Shown here: positions 10,498-20,995 of the stretch, one piece after another
Position numbering within the stretch: position 1 is the stretch's first letter
Layout of the letters: the number at the start of each line of letters is the position of its first letter
NCBI GenBank assembly: GCA_036426205.1
Contig: CM071570.1
Span: 56,960,926 to 57,024,925, forward strand
Direction of reading: 5' to 3'
From: Ascaphus truei
Taxonomy: Eukaryota; Chordata; Amphibia; Anura; Ascaphidae
DNA: 64,000 nt
Program-made: the position numbers and the translations under genes
The notes under the pieces: generated by a model
The model's input: only the letters and a program-made list of their open reading frames with translations
What the model was told of the DNA's origin: nothing
Databases searched by the model: none

Positions 10498-10705
10498 TAG
10501 GCCGCAATTATAGTGCCCGCACGTGACGTAAACTAGGCTTGAGGCGATTGGGAGGTGTGGCGGAAGCATGGCTGTGACATCCCCTGACCGGACGCCCTCA
10601 TTGGTTGAACCGCTCATGTGACGCAGCCATCGTGCTGCAAAATCAATTTCAGTTCTCCTGTCTGTCGCTCCGTAGCGCTTGGTCGTGCGCACTATGTGCG
10701 CCTTT
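10498..10705. mobile_element. Palindromic MITE with TATAGTGCC-type ends, copy 1
   Basis: The left end reads TAGGCCGCAATTATAGTGCC and the right end, read inward, TAAAGGCGCACATAGTGC. Related copies with better-preserved ends are at 19597-19862 and 53478-53669. It has no coding capacity. Confidence 0.5.
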
Positions 10706-10899
10706 ATTGGTCTCCATTAGTTTGTTCCGGTGGCGCACCGCCACTATATTCGCAGCCTTAGAGTTAAGAGCAACGGCGTGAGAGCAGAAAAGGTCATGTA
10801 CAACATATCAATTTTATAAGGTTTTCTTGCAGATGCTTTCGAGACTGCAGAGGTCTCTTGAACAGATCTCTAAACTGGAGATATGTGTAATATCCTTTT

Positions 10900-11290
10900 C
10901 CTACCCCCGAGGATCTCTTCTACGCTCACTGAGGGGGCAGGTCCCTCACTACCAGCCAGCCCTACAACACTCGGTGAAGGGGGAACTAGCTGGGGCCTAG
11001 GAGGAATGGGTCTGGCCTAGTCCATGGGCTTGGCTAGCTCTCTGGACACTACCTCTCCCTTCGCAGACTCCGTCAGGACTGAGCACGCCACCTCCAGTCC
11101 ACAGAGGAAATCCTGAACAACCAGGACCTCCTCTTCCTGCAGCACCAACCTCAAGATGGCCACTGCCTTACACACAGTCCATATGTATGGTGGCTATGCC
11201 AACCACAACATGGCCGACGCAACTCACACAAACCCTCCCGAGCGACGGGACCACTGCCAGGGAGGAGGCAAAGGAGGGTACCCTGCTACA
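10900..11290 (-). repeat. LTR-like block beginning TGTAGCAGGGTACCC on the minus strand
   Basis: Read on the minus strand it opens with TGTAGCAGGGTACCCTCC. This resembles the minus-strand start of the 34250-34995 block (TGTAGCGGGGTACCCC), consistent with one LTR family. No internal retroviral or gypsy genes adjoin it, so a solo or truncated LTR is likely. The 3' boundary was not found. Confidence 0.35.
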
Positions 11291-12876
11291 TAAGGCTGCA
11301 TAGCACATGAGATTCATCACAACATGGGTCTTCATCTGTGGAGGGGTTCATTACATCTTAATCATGTTAGACAAAAAGTTCCTGACTAAAGCAATTATCA
11401 ACCACAAAGAAATGCTAGGTTACGCTATCAAGTTTGAATGGAGTAGGCTCAGGGCAAATATGATACAGTACAGTATGCGTTCTCTGAAAGGTTAGCTAAT
11501 GCATGAAACAGCCCCCCAGCTTATGTGTTTGAATCAAATGCTATAAAGGTATAATAGGCCCAACTTCCTTTCTCAACCTTGATAACAATAACAATACAAT
11601 TTATATCGATTTAAGCTTATTCTACCCTTGAGATACTGCATATAAATATATAGACAATTGCCAATATTAATTAGAAGTTGGTGGATCCACTACAGTCCAA
11701 TGAATTATATCTATGTACATGTGATTTTTTTTCTAATGTGGAAAACCCATCAGATCTCTATTGTCACAGTGCATTGTATACAAGCATCCAAGTGACAAAC
11801 CATGAGGTTCCATGCACCAAGCTTATGAAAGTTCACCATGATGCATGGCAAATGTTATTATTACTTCGTGTCCACCCAAAAATAAGAGATTAATTTACAT
11901 TTGATACAGATCTGTTCGCTAGATCTAAATTGACAATAAAATAACTGTACAAGCTTCCACTCAGTATCAAAGTAGCAGGCCCTTTATAACCTAGGGAGCA
12001 CTTTTAAGCTCCAGACCGTTATGACTATTTTGAATCAGAATTACTTTTTAATTGAAGTGTGTATAGTGGTACTGTATGCTTCATTTTTGCCAATTTCGTT
12101 TACGGTACCAAATGACTTCGCCAATTTAATTGACAGAAAAGAAAGAAGAATTATTGACAGCAGGGACTTGCCCAAACTTGGAATGTCATATTAAATGATA
12201 TTAAGTAATGTTACCCTCACCATTGCTACATGCAGCTGTACCAAATTAATGAAGTGAAAAATACTTTAGGAGCCCAGAATTTTTGCAACATCAATACTAT
12301 TAGAAACATTATCTATATTAGCAATAATTTTATATCTAAAATTGGATACATTTTAGTGCAATACATAAGCAGTCCAGGAATTGATCATTTAGTATGCTAT
12401 ATTCAGCACCCAACATATATTTATATTGTAACTGAAATGGACTTTTCTGTCAATGTGTGTATAATGTTATGATTTGTTGTTGCCAGTTAGGATTATGCTA
12501 CCTTAAACTTGGAAGATTATTTTGACACACACTAAATAGAGAGAAAGAGGAATGTCTACTGTTCATTATGTCAAATATTGGTAAATACAACTACTGTTAC
12601 TCCCAAAAAAGAATCCCTCAGTGATACAAAAATAGCAAAATGTCAACTTCTGATATATTGAATTTATGAAGCATACAGATATAGTCAGAATAACTTTTGC
12701 CGCTGCTGGGGAATGCCATGGAAAACCGATCGCAGCATTTCCCGGTTGGGAGAAAAGCTGCGGCTAGCCCATAAGCACACATTAACTGCTCACGGCTCTC
12801 ACCTTCCTTGGAGCCGTGGTGAAATGGTTTGTTTTCCCTGCATCTCCAGAGAAGAAGAGTCTAGCTACTTCTTTAT
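11291..12876. other. No identifiable feature; AT-rich
   Basis: Only short random frames. No paired repeat ends or RNA genes were recognised. Confidence 0.4.
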
Positions 12877-12877
12877 A

Positions 12878-13204
12878 CAGATGAGACCACGACTATTCTA
12901 AAGTTTGCCTTAAACTAGCCCGGTTACATTCTGGGTATGTGCTGGGCTAGTTTAAGGCAAGTTTAAGCCATTTCTGCATTGACTAATGACCCATAGGATT
13001 AACACAGCAGGGGTCCCTGGCAGTCCCATTCAGTTTGAATGGGACTGCCAGGGACCCCCGCTGTTAAACTGATGGGCCATTAATCAATGCAGAAATGCTG
13101 GGGCTAGTTTAAGGAAAGCTATTTTAAGGCATGTATCCAGCATGTACCTGGGTCTTTTTGGCGATTGCCACTGGTTTGTGTTAGAATAGTCGCAGTCTCT
13201 GCTG
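12878..13204. mobile_element. TA-flanked fold-back MITE, copy G1
   Basis: TA at 12876-12877 and 13205-13206 flank ends CAGATGAGACCACGACTATT and, inward from the right, CAGCAGAGACTGCGACTATT. The centre is a long palindrome around ccctggcagtcccattcagttt. The two halves also repeat ctagtttaaggcaa and the ctgcattgactaatga / tcattaatcaatgcag pair. Copy G2 at 32795-33116 is nearly identical. Confidence 0.8.
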
Positions 13205-13262
13205 TACATGTACTGTATGTATATATGTATGTATATCTTTATTTATATAGCACCATTACAGG

Positions 13263-13318
13263 TGGAGAGTGAGAGAGAGCAAGAGAGAGTCAGAGAGAGT
13301 GAGCGAGCGCGAGCGAGA
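13263..13318. repeat. GA-rich microsatellite
   Basis: Runs of gagagtgagagagagcaagag and gagcgagcgcgagcgag next to a TA-rich stretch. Confidence 0.7.
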
Positions 13319-13380
13319 TATATATTGGATGAAAGCACAATGCTTTAAAGAATTCAATCAAATGGATAATATACTTAGTA

Positions 13381-13668
13381 CAGCAAGGCCCCACTTTTCA
13401 GCGATCCGCCGATACGGCGGTACCGAGAAGGGGGCGGCCATGTCTGCGCATGCGCAGAGCGGGCCGCTCCGAGGTCACGCATGCGCAGAACGGGTCGGTT
13501 CGAGGTCGCGCAGAATGAGGAGTTTTCCAAGGTTGCGCATGCGTAGAAGGGCGAATTGATGGTCTGCACATGAACACGCACTGAAAATCGCCGGTTTAGT
13601 TTTCTGGCGATTTCCGCTTTGTGGTGGGTCTTTAGAACGGAACCTGCCACATGCCCGGGGCCCACCTG
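13381..13668. mobile_element. TA-flanked MITE with CAGCAAGGCCCCAC ends
   Basis: TA at 13379-13380 and 13669-13670. The left end is CAGCAAGGCCCCACTTTTCAG and the right end, inward, CAGGTGGGCCCCGGGCAT. The interior is CpG-rich with repeated gcgcatgcgcag-like motifs. The end style is like Tigger-class elements of the Tc1/mariner superfamily. The 96-codon frames on both strands are incidental. Confidence 0.55.
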
Positions 13669-13779
13669 TATAATATTTCTAATTCATTTAAGGGATGGTA
13701 TATAGTTAATAACCAATTTATTGTAGGCCAACTTGGGATATGACCATATAGATTCAGATATTAGCAGACTACCAATGAT

Positions 13780-14743
13780 ATTTCTGGTGCTCGTTTTGCC
13801 TTCAGCTAGGTATCACCCTCCATTTCTCATCAGGATACCACCCACCGACCAATGGTCAAACGGAGAGGACCAACCAGTCCCTGGAACAGGATCTTTGGTG
13901 CTTTACCTCGGATTCCCAAGATGACTGGGCGGAACTCTTACCTTGGGCAGAATTCACCCATAATAATGCACGTAGCAGCTCTACTCTGGAGTCACCGTTC
14001 TTCGTGAACTATGGCTTCAATCCTTCTACTCTTCCTCTTGTTTTACCCTCATCAGGGGTCTCAGCGGCGGATGACTTACAGGATCTATGGAGAAAGATTC
14101 AGGTCAACATCAGGTAGGCGGTCAATAGGCAAAAATATCAGGCAGATCGCCATCGCAGACCCGCTCTGGACCTTAAACCTGGCGACAAGGTCTGGTTGTC
14201 ATCCAGGAACATCAGGCTGAAGGTACCCTCGATGAAGTTTGCACCGAGATTTCTTGGACCTTTTGCGATTTCCGAAAGGATCAATCCCGTGGCATATCGT
14301 CATGTTCTTCCGCCTTCTATGATGATTCCTTCGGTTTTTCACGTCTCTCTGCTCAAACCAGTGGTCCAGAATGCCTTTTCAGTTCTGGTGGTTCCCACCT
14401 CTCCCCTCATGGTACAAGGACAACCTAAATATGAGATCCAATCTATCCTTGACTCTAAGTTATTTTGAAAGAAACTGAACTTGTTTTTATTATTGGCTCA
14501 TTATTGTATTGCTGGCTCTTACTTCCTTTACATTATACTTTACCTAGCAGCAAAATACAAATTTGAATCTCCAGAGGTTTGCTACACTATCTAGTACATT
14601 GGAGAGGTTTTGGCCCGGAGGAAAAGTCCTGGATTCCGAGCCACCGAGTCCACGCAGCCAAACTAGTTCGCATATGCCATGCTAAATTCCTAGAGAAGGC
14701 ATCATGGAGTCGCCCGGAGGTCGCTCCTAAAGGGGGAGTGGTA
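13780..14743 (+). pseudogene. Ty3/gypsy integrase C-terminal half and chromodomain, degenerate
   Basis: Translation with frameshifts gives the end of a retroviral-type integrase core. It has a GYHPPTD motif followed by SNGEDQ in one frame and a QTERTNQ-like reading in another, which carries the third DDE residue (Glu). Next comes WAELLPWAEFTHNNARSSS, typical of Ty3/gypsy, then a basic segment, LKVPSMKFAPRFLGPFAI, VFHVSLLKP, and finally HWRGFGPEEKSWIP, a chromodomain-like tail. This order and tail are standard for chromodomain Ty3/gypsy Pol, where integrase inserts cDNA into chromatin. Only the 3' end of pol is present; gag, protease and RT are missing upstream. A 109-bp insertion (14460-14568) splits the chromodomain, and the pol frame ends near 14742 beside a purine-rich tract. 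Confidence 0.85.
14460..14568 (+). mobile_element. 109-bp repeat inserted in the gypsy chromodomain
   Basis: The gypsy frame reads ILDSK before it and RGLLHYLVHWRG after it. The interposed AT-rich block starts tattttgaaagaaactg and ends caaatttgaat, and it recurs at 25151-25259. No clear terminal inverted repeats are seen. It may be a short SINE- or MITE-like unit. Confidence 0.65.
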
Positions 14744-14744
14744 C

Positions 14745-15678
14745 TGTGAGGATTCGCCATCCTGGCAGTCGCAGACCGTCTCCTCACCCCAACAAGCCTT
14801 CCGTGATTGATACCCAGGATGCGCGGTTTCATGGTCCCAGTACACGTGCCTGGACCTTGCGCACTCTGTACAACCGCCCGCAGATTAAAACCCCGCCCCA
14901 TTACTGTCACACGATATGGACGTTCGGCCAGCCTCCTTGCTGACGCGTGAGTCAGGCCCCGCCCCCTGACCTCCATGACGCGTGCAGGCCGACGCACGAA
15001 TGATCCCGACCCCTCTGGTCCCAGAAATCAGCGTGGGAGTAACGCGCGCTCTAAACTCCGCCCCCTGGCCTCCGTGACACGCGTGGGACGGTGCGTGATC
15101 AGTTCCACCCTCAACCCTTATTAGGCTGCCTCATAGCAGCCAATCGACTCACTTCCTGGTTCCGCCTTGGCTGGCTATTGGAGGCTCCTCCTATTTATAC
15201 CCTCAGTGTACAATCATTCATTGCTGACCATAGTCATTGTGATGCCGTGCCTTGCCACATCCTTGTTCCTGAACCCTTGCCTTGGCTTGTATGCTGATTA
15301 ACCTCTTGTTGACTGAACCCTGCTAGCTCCTTGGACTCCGCTTCTCTCCACTCCTGATCCGACTTGTACGATTATTCTCCTGTCTCCAGTCCTGACCTTG
15401 ACTAAGTACCCCAACGAACCGACATTCTCCTATCCTGAACCTGGCGACGTACCCCGACTATCCGGTACTGTCCAATCCTGAACCTGGCTACGAACTACGA
15501 CGATCCGAAATGCTCCACTCCTGAACTTGGCAAGTACCTTAACTATTCTCCAAATCTATAACCCTGACCTGGCTTGAACGGCTACTCTACATCCTAGGCA
15601 CACCAGCGTGGCTGTGGGTCGGCGTTATCTAATCCCCTACCTCAGCACCGCGGTCGCGCTTCGTTTGTGGTAAGCTAT
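14745..15678 (+). repeat. Putative 3' LTR of the Ty3/gypsy element
   Basis: It starts with TGTGAGGATTCGCC directly after a purine-rich stretch (aaagggggagtggta) that could be the polypurine tract, at the end of the pol frame. The body is CpG-rich, then carries repeated cctgaNcctggc-type segments. The right boundary is uncertain; CA at 15677-15678 is a candidate. No 5' partner is visible, so length and identity rest on context. Confidence 0.45.
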
Positions 15679-15899
15679 GCATTACAAATATGGACTTATA
15701 TCTTATATTATCCTAAGATCATAGTGTAAAAAAAAGTAGGTTGTCTACATACTGTCGCAGCCCCTTTTATTCTCCAACATTACCGCATTTTTCCGGGATT
15801 TTTTTCCGAATGCTACGCACTTCACCGCGTTCATGCCGCATTCTTACCGCATTCATGTTGCATTCACAGCCGCGGTTGATGCGCGGTTGATGCGCGGTT

Positions 15900-16060
15900 G
15901 ATGTGTTTGTTGAGAATGGTTCGGATTTAATTGGTTGCAATTCTTCGCGTGTCCGCCAGATGGCAGATATTCATGAATTGTAATGCGCATGCGCTTCAAT
16001 AATGTGTCGACTTGCAGGTGTTTCGTTTAATACCACAGTGGTCTATTGTAAATTGGCCTT
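15900..16060 (+). promoter_or_regulatory. Conserved leader of the fox elements, with CTCF-like and NRF1-like motifs
   Basis: The segment shared by elements B, C, A and 1-299 contains three sites. One is ccgccagatggcag at 15953-15966, close to the CTCF core CCACNAGGTGGCAG, and copy C has ccaccagatggcag. The second is tgcgcatgcgc at 15984-15994, matching the NRF1 palindrome; copy C has it at 27538-27548. The third is tgtttgt at 15904-15910, fitting the forkhead consensus TRTTTRY. The leader ends with a cttgcag-gtgttt junction that could be a splice acceptor. Motif function is inferred; conservation between copies is seen directly. Confidence 0.5.
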
Positions 16061-16164
16061 GGGACTGAAGGAAGAGGTTACAATAATGTATCAATTTAGG
16101 CTTTTCATATTAAAGAAAGACAAGCACCAGTTTCTGGTCTGCTTATTGTCCAGAGACTCCTGCC

Positions 16165-16776
16165 ATGAGTGCAGAAGTGCAGCCCGTGTTCGTAAAACCC
16201 GACAGAACGTACGCTTATTTAATATGGGCCGCGATTAATGCAACAGATGATAAGATGGCAACAGTAGTTCAAATTTATCAGTATTTTATCGAAAACTATG
16301 ACTTTTACAAATTTTCGCCAGATCCTCATGTGTGGAAGCGTGCAATAAGGAAAAAGTTATGTAGCGATCCATGTTTTTTTCGTATTGATCCAGAATTTAT
16401 TAGAGGATATTGGTGTGTATCACCGGGTTTTTCCCGTATCTATGATGCAGACGGAAAAATGCGAAAGGTCGTGTTAAAGCCAAGTAAGAAACGTCAGTCG
16501 CTGGCAAGCAATGCGCCAGCACCAGCACCGGCTTCCAATAACGGTCCAACCATCAGTGACAACCCTTGCTGTCTGTCCACGTACGGATACCTGCAGCCTG
16601 AGCCGGATTTCGCGTACAGTTTCGAGCAAGCTTGCATGTACCTAAGCGATTTCCAGCCTCATCAGCTGACTACAGGTGTAGTAGTCCCGCTGTCACCTGT
16701 CAGCGTGTATGATGAAGAATACGGGACTGGCAGTGGCCCTGCGCCGGCGCCAGCTGAATGGGAAAATATATGGTGA
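16165..16776 (+). CDS. Transposon-encoded forkhead-domain protein B (intact ORF)
   Basis: The 203-codon ORF is uninterrupted. Residues about 11-88 form a divergent forkhead domain: KPDRTYAYLIWAAINATDDK (helix 1 region), ATVVQIYQYFIENYDFYKFS (helix 2), HVWKRAIRKKLCSDPCFFRI (recognition helix), then RGYWCVSP (wing 1). The canonical NSxRHxL of helix 3 is replaced by RAIRKKL, so DNA contacts should differ from host Fox proteins. A basic stretch follows (KVVLKPSKKRQS), then an Ala-Pro linker, a Tyr/Glu-containing tail and a second Ala-Pro run before EWENIW. The ATG is the first in frame and matches the start of copy C. The stop codon overlaps a perfect splice donor (ATG|GTGAGT). The protein may therefore be made alone, or spliced onto transposase exons downstream. 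It is presumably nuclear. Likely role (inference): targeting the transposase or regulating the element. Confidence 0.8.
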   Translation: MSAEVQPVFVKPDRTYAYLIWAAINATDDKMATVVQIYQYFIENYDFYKFSPDPHVWKRAIRKKLCSDPCFFRIDPEFIRGYWCVSPGFSRIYDADGKMRKVVLKPSKKRQSLASNAPAPAPASNNGPTISDNPCCLSTYGYLQPEPDFAYSFEQACMYLSDFQPHQLTTGVVVPLSPVSVYDEEYGTGSGPAPAPAEWENIW

Positions 16777-17820
16777 GTAATGTTGCCATATTTTATTCTG
16801 TTTTTTTTATTTTGAAAATATCAATATCAGTGCGATTCAAAAGTCAAGCGATTCTCCTGTAAGCAATATCATTGGCTGAGCAGCTTCTACAGTAGATACT
16901 GCACAATTGGTGAAAAGCTAGGCGCATGCGCATTGGAACCTTCTTGAAACGCATATGCGTGTCATCACATCGACGGTAGGCGCATGCGTATGTGAACAGG
17001 AGACGCCCCCCGAGAAAATTATTGGTGGGAATGATCTTTAGGGGACTGACCATTACAGTAAAACTTTTATTTATTTTTTCCTCAGAAAAGAAAACTTTGC
17101 GGAAAACGGCAAATGGAGGGATTTCGATGGATAATATCGCTTTGTGTAACAATGCCTGCACATTGCAGAATCGGATTTAAAAAACCACGTACCGGAGTCT
17201 ATAGTTTAGTTGCTGTTGTTATTGATTAGGATAGAATACCTGAAACAGTATGCTGATGTTTTCAGACCGTATACAATACTTTTTTTATATATACTGTATA
17301 ATAAACCTGAGAAAATAAAAAGTATGCATTTATTCTACATGTATTCCAGTACATACAGTATGTGTATTCTATACCCGTACAGCATGTACAGTATTGTTTT
17401 AATACTCTTGTGATGTACAGTACTGAGCATGCCTACAGTATGCCTGGACAGTACTGTACATTCTAGAAACACTGTATTTTGTTACAGTATAAAAGGAGAC
17501 AATGGAACAATTTAAAACAAATCAACATTTTCTTATATTGGTGGAGTAAGTACAAAAACATTTATTTACAAATACTGTACAATGTAAAAACATTTGTGCA
17601 CAGCAATTCAAAACATCAACAGGTGTATGGTTTACTGCTAGTGGAAACATTTATATACAGAAAGTAAAAACATTTACAGTCAGTCAGTATGGTTTACAGT
17701 CACATGTTGTTATTAAAAACAATTCTTTATTCATAAAATATACAAAACGCAACATCTCCTTTATTAAAGAACAGCAAGTCAAAACATTTACAGTAGGATG
17801 GTGTGCAGAACAGTCAGTCA
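16777..17820 (+). other. Element B interior, presumed intron or spacer after the fox ORF
   Basis: Contains three copies of a palindromic ggcgcatgcg / cgcatatgcgt motif (about 16919-16995), then a polypyrimidine tract and acceptor-like ttttttcctcag at about 17088 followed by a short open stretch to 17180. Splicing the fox donor to that acceptor gives an immediate stop. Further on, polyadenylation-like aataaa sequences occur (about 17300) amid AT-rich DNA with many acagtac repeats. No recognisable protein. Confidence 0.4.
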
Positions 17821-17858
17821 GGCCTGCACAACTCCAGTCCTCGAGGGCCGCAAACAGC
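17821..17858 (-). repeat. Fragment of an interspersed repeat shared with 61495-61545
   Basis: ggcctgcacaactccagtcct followed by cgagggcc is the reverse complement of part of 61495-61545 (ccctcaagaactggagttgtgcaggcc). It abuts the R600 tandem repeat. Confidence 0.6.
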
Positions 17859-17860
17859 CC

Positions 17861-19066
17861 GGTACATTACCAGGAAAAGCACTCTGTATTAGAGATGTCA
17901 CAGCCAAACTGCAAGCAGGCTAGTTCCCCTGAGTGGAAGATGCTATGGAGTGAGCCCATAACCATTTAAATGTGGGAGGGGTGAGCTTAAATTAGGTAGG
18001 ATGTTTCCACCCTCCAATCAGCCATGACTAGCTGGACAAGAATTGTAAAACATAATGGACACCTAACAAGCTCCTATTGAACCCCCAAAATGACCAAAAC
18101 ATATATATAAGCATATGAGTGTCATAGAGGAGTGCTATTGAGCATGGCAATATATATTTAAAACCAGAGACAGAACATAAAACACAGACACGCTCAGTTT
18201 AGCACACCAGTGAGACTCATACACGGTCATGCCTAATATATATGTATAAATATCTAATAGTAAAATGGTCTTTTAGTTTGACATTTTTGGCCAAATTGTT
18301 GTAAGCCCCTGAGCCAACGCCACGGCAGACCACATCATGGGTCCCTAACGCTAATATAAATTCTTAATAACCTGTGTAATAACAGGAAGAATGATTTAGT
18401 AAATCTGTCAATATTAGTTGCAAGTTCTAATCTGACTGAAGCTTTTATTAACCTGTACATTACCAGGAAAAGCACTCTGTATTAGAGATGTCACACCAAA
18501 CTGCAAGCAGGCTAGTTCCCCTGAGTGGAAGATGCTATGGAGTGAGCCCATAACCATTTAAATGTGGGAGGGGGTGAGTTAAATTAGGTAGGAGGTTTCC
18601 ACCCTCCAATCAGCCATGATTAGCTGGACAAGAATTGTAAAACATACTGGACACCTAACAAGCTCCTATTGAACCCCCAAAATGGCAATATATATTTAAA
18701 ACCAGAGACAGAACATAAAACACAGACAAAGCTCAGTTTTAGCACATCCAGTGAGACTCATACACGTACAGTGCCTAAATATATATGTATAAATATCTAT
18801 AAGTAAATGGTCTTTTAGTTTGATTTTTGGCCAAATTGTTGTAAGCCCCTGAGCCAACGCCACGGGCGACCACATATCAGGGGTCCCTAACGCTAATATA
18901 ATTTCTAATACCTGTGTATAACGGAAGAATGATTTATAGTAATCTGTCAATTTTACTATTAGATATTTATACATATATATTTAGGCACTGTACCGTGTAT
19001 GAGTCTCACTGGATGTGCTAAAACTGAGCTTTGTCTGTGTTTTATGTTCTGTCTCTGGTTTTAAAT
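17861..19066 (+). repeat. R600: two tandem ~590-bp repeat units followed by an inverted piece
   Basis: Unit 1 (17861-18452) and unit 2 (from 18453) both begin gtacattaccaggaaaagcac and run through gatgctatggagtgagccc, ccagagacagaacataaaac and gtaagcccctgagcc. Unit 2 has many single-base deletions relative to unit 1. At about 18950 it turns into an inverted copy of the ttaggcactgtaccgtgtat region, ending near 19066. Further copies lie at 26884-27097, 40107-40652, 51990-52963 and 56124-56510. No ORF is conserved among the copies. Confidence 0.85.
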
Positions 19067-19146
19067 GCATATTAATAGAACAATATATTGTGTAGATCTA
19101 ATGTATCTAATTTTATAGTTATTTCGGTATATTTATATAACAACTG
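19067..19146 (+). repeat. ~80-bp direct duplication flanking the Tigger-like insertion (left copy)
   Basis: gcatattaatagaacaatat through agttatttcggtatatttat is repeated at 20996-21075, on the other side of the Tigger-like element 19151-20987, with a few differences. This is far longer than a TA target duplication. It implies a local duplication, or an assembly duplication, around the insertion. Confidence 0.75.
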
Positions 19147-19596
19147 TATACAGGCATACCCCGCTTTAACATACGCAATGGGACCGGAGCATGTATGTAA
19201 AGTGAAAATGTACTTAAAGTGAAGCATTACCTTTTTTCCCACTTACAATGCATTGTACTGTACTGTAAACATCATATAGTGTGCATTACTGATGTATAAC
19301 GCATTTGTAACAAAATAAATCAGTAGGCTTATTGAAATAAAATCTTTAATGTCAGCTGATTTTTTCTTATGTGCTGACAGATACAACATGGATGAATGGA
19401 AAATTATTTTAAAAATATGTAGGAAGGATGAAGGAGAGGGCATATCTTCTACTGTACAGTATTTTTACTGAAAGGGCAGGAAGGGTGAGGTGCATTTATT
19501 GACTGACTGATATATTTTGGGACTTATTTTTGTTGACTTGGTGAAAACATGACAGTACATCTGTACAGTACAGTGTTTTACAATGCTGTGCTTCCG

Positions 19597-19862
19597 TAGG
19601 CCGCGCGTATAGTGCCCGCACCGCGACTAGCACCCATCCCCGCTAGCGAAAGTTATATTTCCTTTGCGGCGGCATCGCAGACTCCCGGGCATTTTATTTG
19701 TTCAGGGGCTGTCACATAGGTGACAGCCCTTGAAAATCAAATATCCCGCTTCCAAAGTCCGCTCCGTCGCTATTGCCGCTCTCGCGCTTACTATCAGCGC
19801 CCGCGGCGGCGGCAATGTGTCTGTTTTTGGCGGTCTTCGCCGGCACTATACGCATGGCTTAC
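19597..19862. mobile_element. Palindromic MITE with TATAGTGCC-type ends, copy 2 (inside Tigger-like copy 1)
   Basis: The left end reads GGCCGCGCGTATAGTGCC and the right end, inward, AGCCATGCGTATAGTGCC followed by GGCGAAG. The same MITE type occupies the equivalent place in the Tigger-like copy at 52966-56121 and stands alone at 10498-10705. Confidence 0.65.
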
Positions 19863-19884
19863 TCAGGTCCTTGTATCAGCTTGG

Positions 19885-20442
19885 CTTACACGCACGCACT
19901 CCTCAGTCACACACGCACTCCCTCAGTCACACAATCTCTCACTCCTCCTCAGTCACACAATCTCTCACGCACTCCCTCAGTCACACAATCTTCACGCACT
20001 CCCTCAGTTCACGACATCACGCACGCACTCCCTCAGTTCACACAATCACGCACGCACCGCACTTAGTTCCACCACACGCACTCAGTCACGCAGACGCACT
20101 CAGTCACGCACCCAGACCACTCATTCACGCACACGCACTCATCCCACACTCAACACACCAACACATGCACACACCCTCACACACACGCAGACACAACGCG
20201 ACACACACGCAGACACACACTGCAGCCCACACTCAGACACACTCAGACACCATCAGACGCACACTCAGACAGCACCTCCCAACAGACACACACACTCAGA
20301 CACACACCACACACTAACACACACCCACACACACCACACTCAGGACAGACACCACACACACTCAGACGACACACACACACCCACACACACACACCACACA
20401 CACACTCAACACCACACACACACACACACACACACACACCCA

Positions 20443-20483
<41 letters not shown>

Positions 20484-20545
20484 CACACACACTCTCATGC
20501 AGACACACCACACACTCAGACAAACACACACACACACACACACCA
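19885..20545. repeat. CA/CAC-rich minisatellite and (CA)n
   Basis: Begins with a unit close to cacgcactccctcagtcaca repeated about eight times, and grades into cacacactcagac and then pure CA dinucleotides. It produces long spurious His/Thr-rich frames on the plus strand (339 and 195 codons) and Cys/Val frames on the minus strand. Confidence 0.9.
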
Positions 20546-20995
20546 AGCACAGAAATGCAGTAGAAGTGACCTCCTCTCCCCCTATGCCTTTAACTCACAT
20601 GCAAAGTTCCGTTCTGCTGCAGCAGCAGCGCAGGAGACTAGAGCGAGATCTGAGGGAGGAGGGAGGAGGGAGAGGAGAACGTAGGGAGAAAAGCAGGAGC
20701 TGCAGTGCGGGCGGAATCACTGCTATAGCAGCTGATTGATGGCGCGCCCGATCTCCCCCTTCCCCCTGCCATCCGGCCGCCGTTCCCCGTTACCCTTTAA
20801 CTGCACTCCCCCTCATTTAGGACCACAATGAGGAGGTTTGTCTGTATTGGAGGTGCGCACCACGCACGCCGCCCCCTGGTGTCCTTACTCGCGAAGCACG
20901 TGTACGTACACGGGTATGGTGTAACTAAAAAAAAATGTACTACTTGCGAGTGTACGTAAATGGGTGTATGTAAAACGGGTATGCCTGTATATTGC

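Larger units (their letters stand above)
19151..20987 (+). mobile_element. Tigger/pogo-like non-autonomous element, copy 1 (CA-rich core)
   Basis: TA at 19149-19150 and 20988-20989. The left end is CAGGCATACCCCGCTTTAAC and the right end, inward, CAGGCATACCCGTTTTACAT. CAGGCATACC is the start of vertebrate Tigger-type ends. The left arm (to about 19590) is shared with 28160-28584 and 52966-53275. The core holds a palindromic MITE (19597-19862) and then a cac-rich tandem tract to about 20545. The right arm from about 20850 matches 55985-56121. No transposase gene is present. Confidence 0.8.

Noticed and set aside
9940..10692. 250-codon minus-strand frame and 143/110-codon frames nearby
   Set aside because: They run through a TA microsatellite and a purine-rich low-complexity tract. 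No conserved motif.
16002..16238. 78-codon ORF overlapping the start of fox B in another frame
   Set aside because: Not kept in copy C and overlaps the conserved forkhead start. Likely leader sequence.
16992..17180. Second coding exon joined to fox B through the acceptor near 17088
   Set aside because: Joining GTGAGT to this acceptor puts TGA directly after the junction, and no conserved motif follows.
19720..20739. 339-codon His/Thr-rich frame and the 195-codon frame beside it
   Set aside because: Translation of a CAC/CA minisatellite inside the Tigger-like element.
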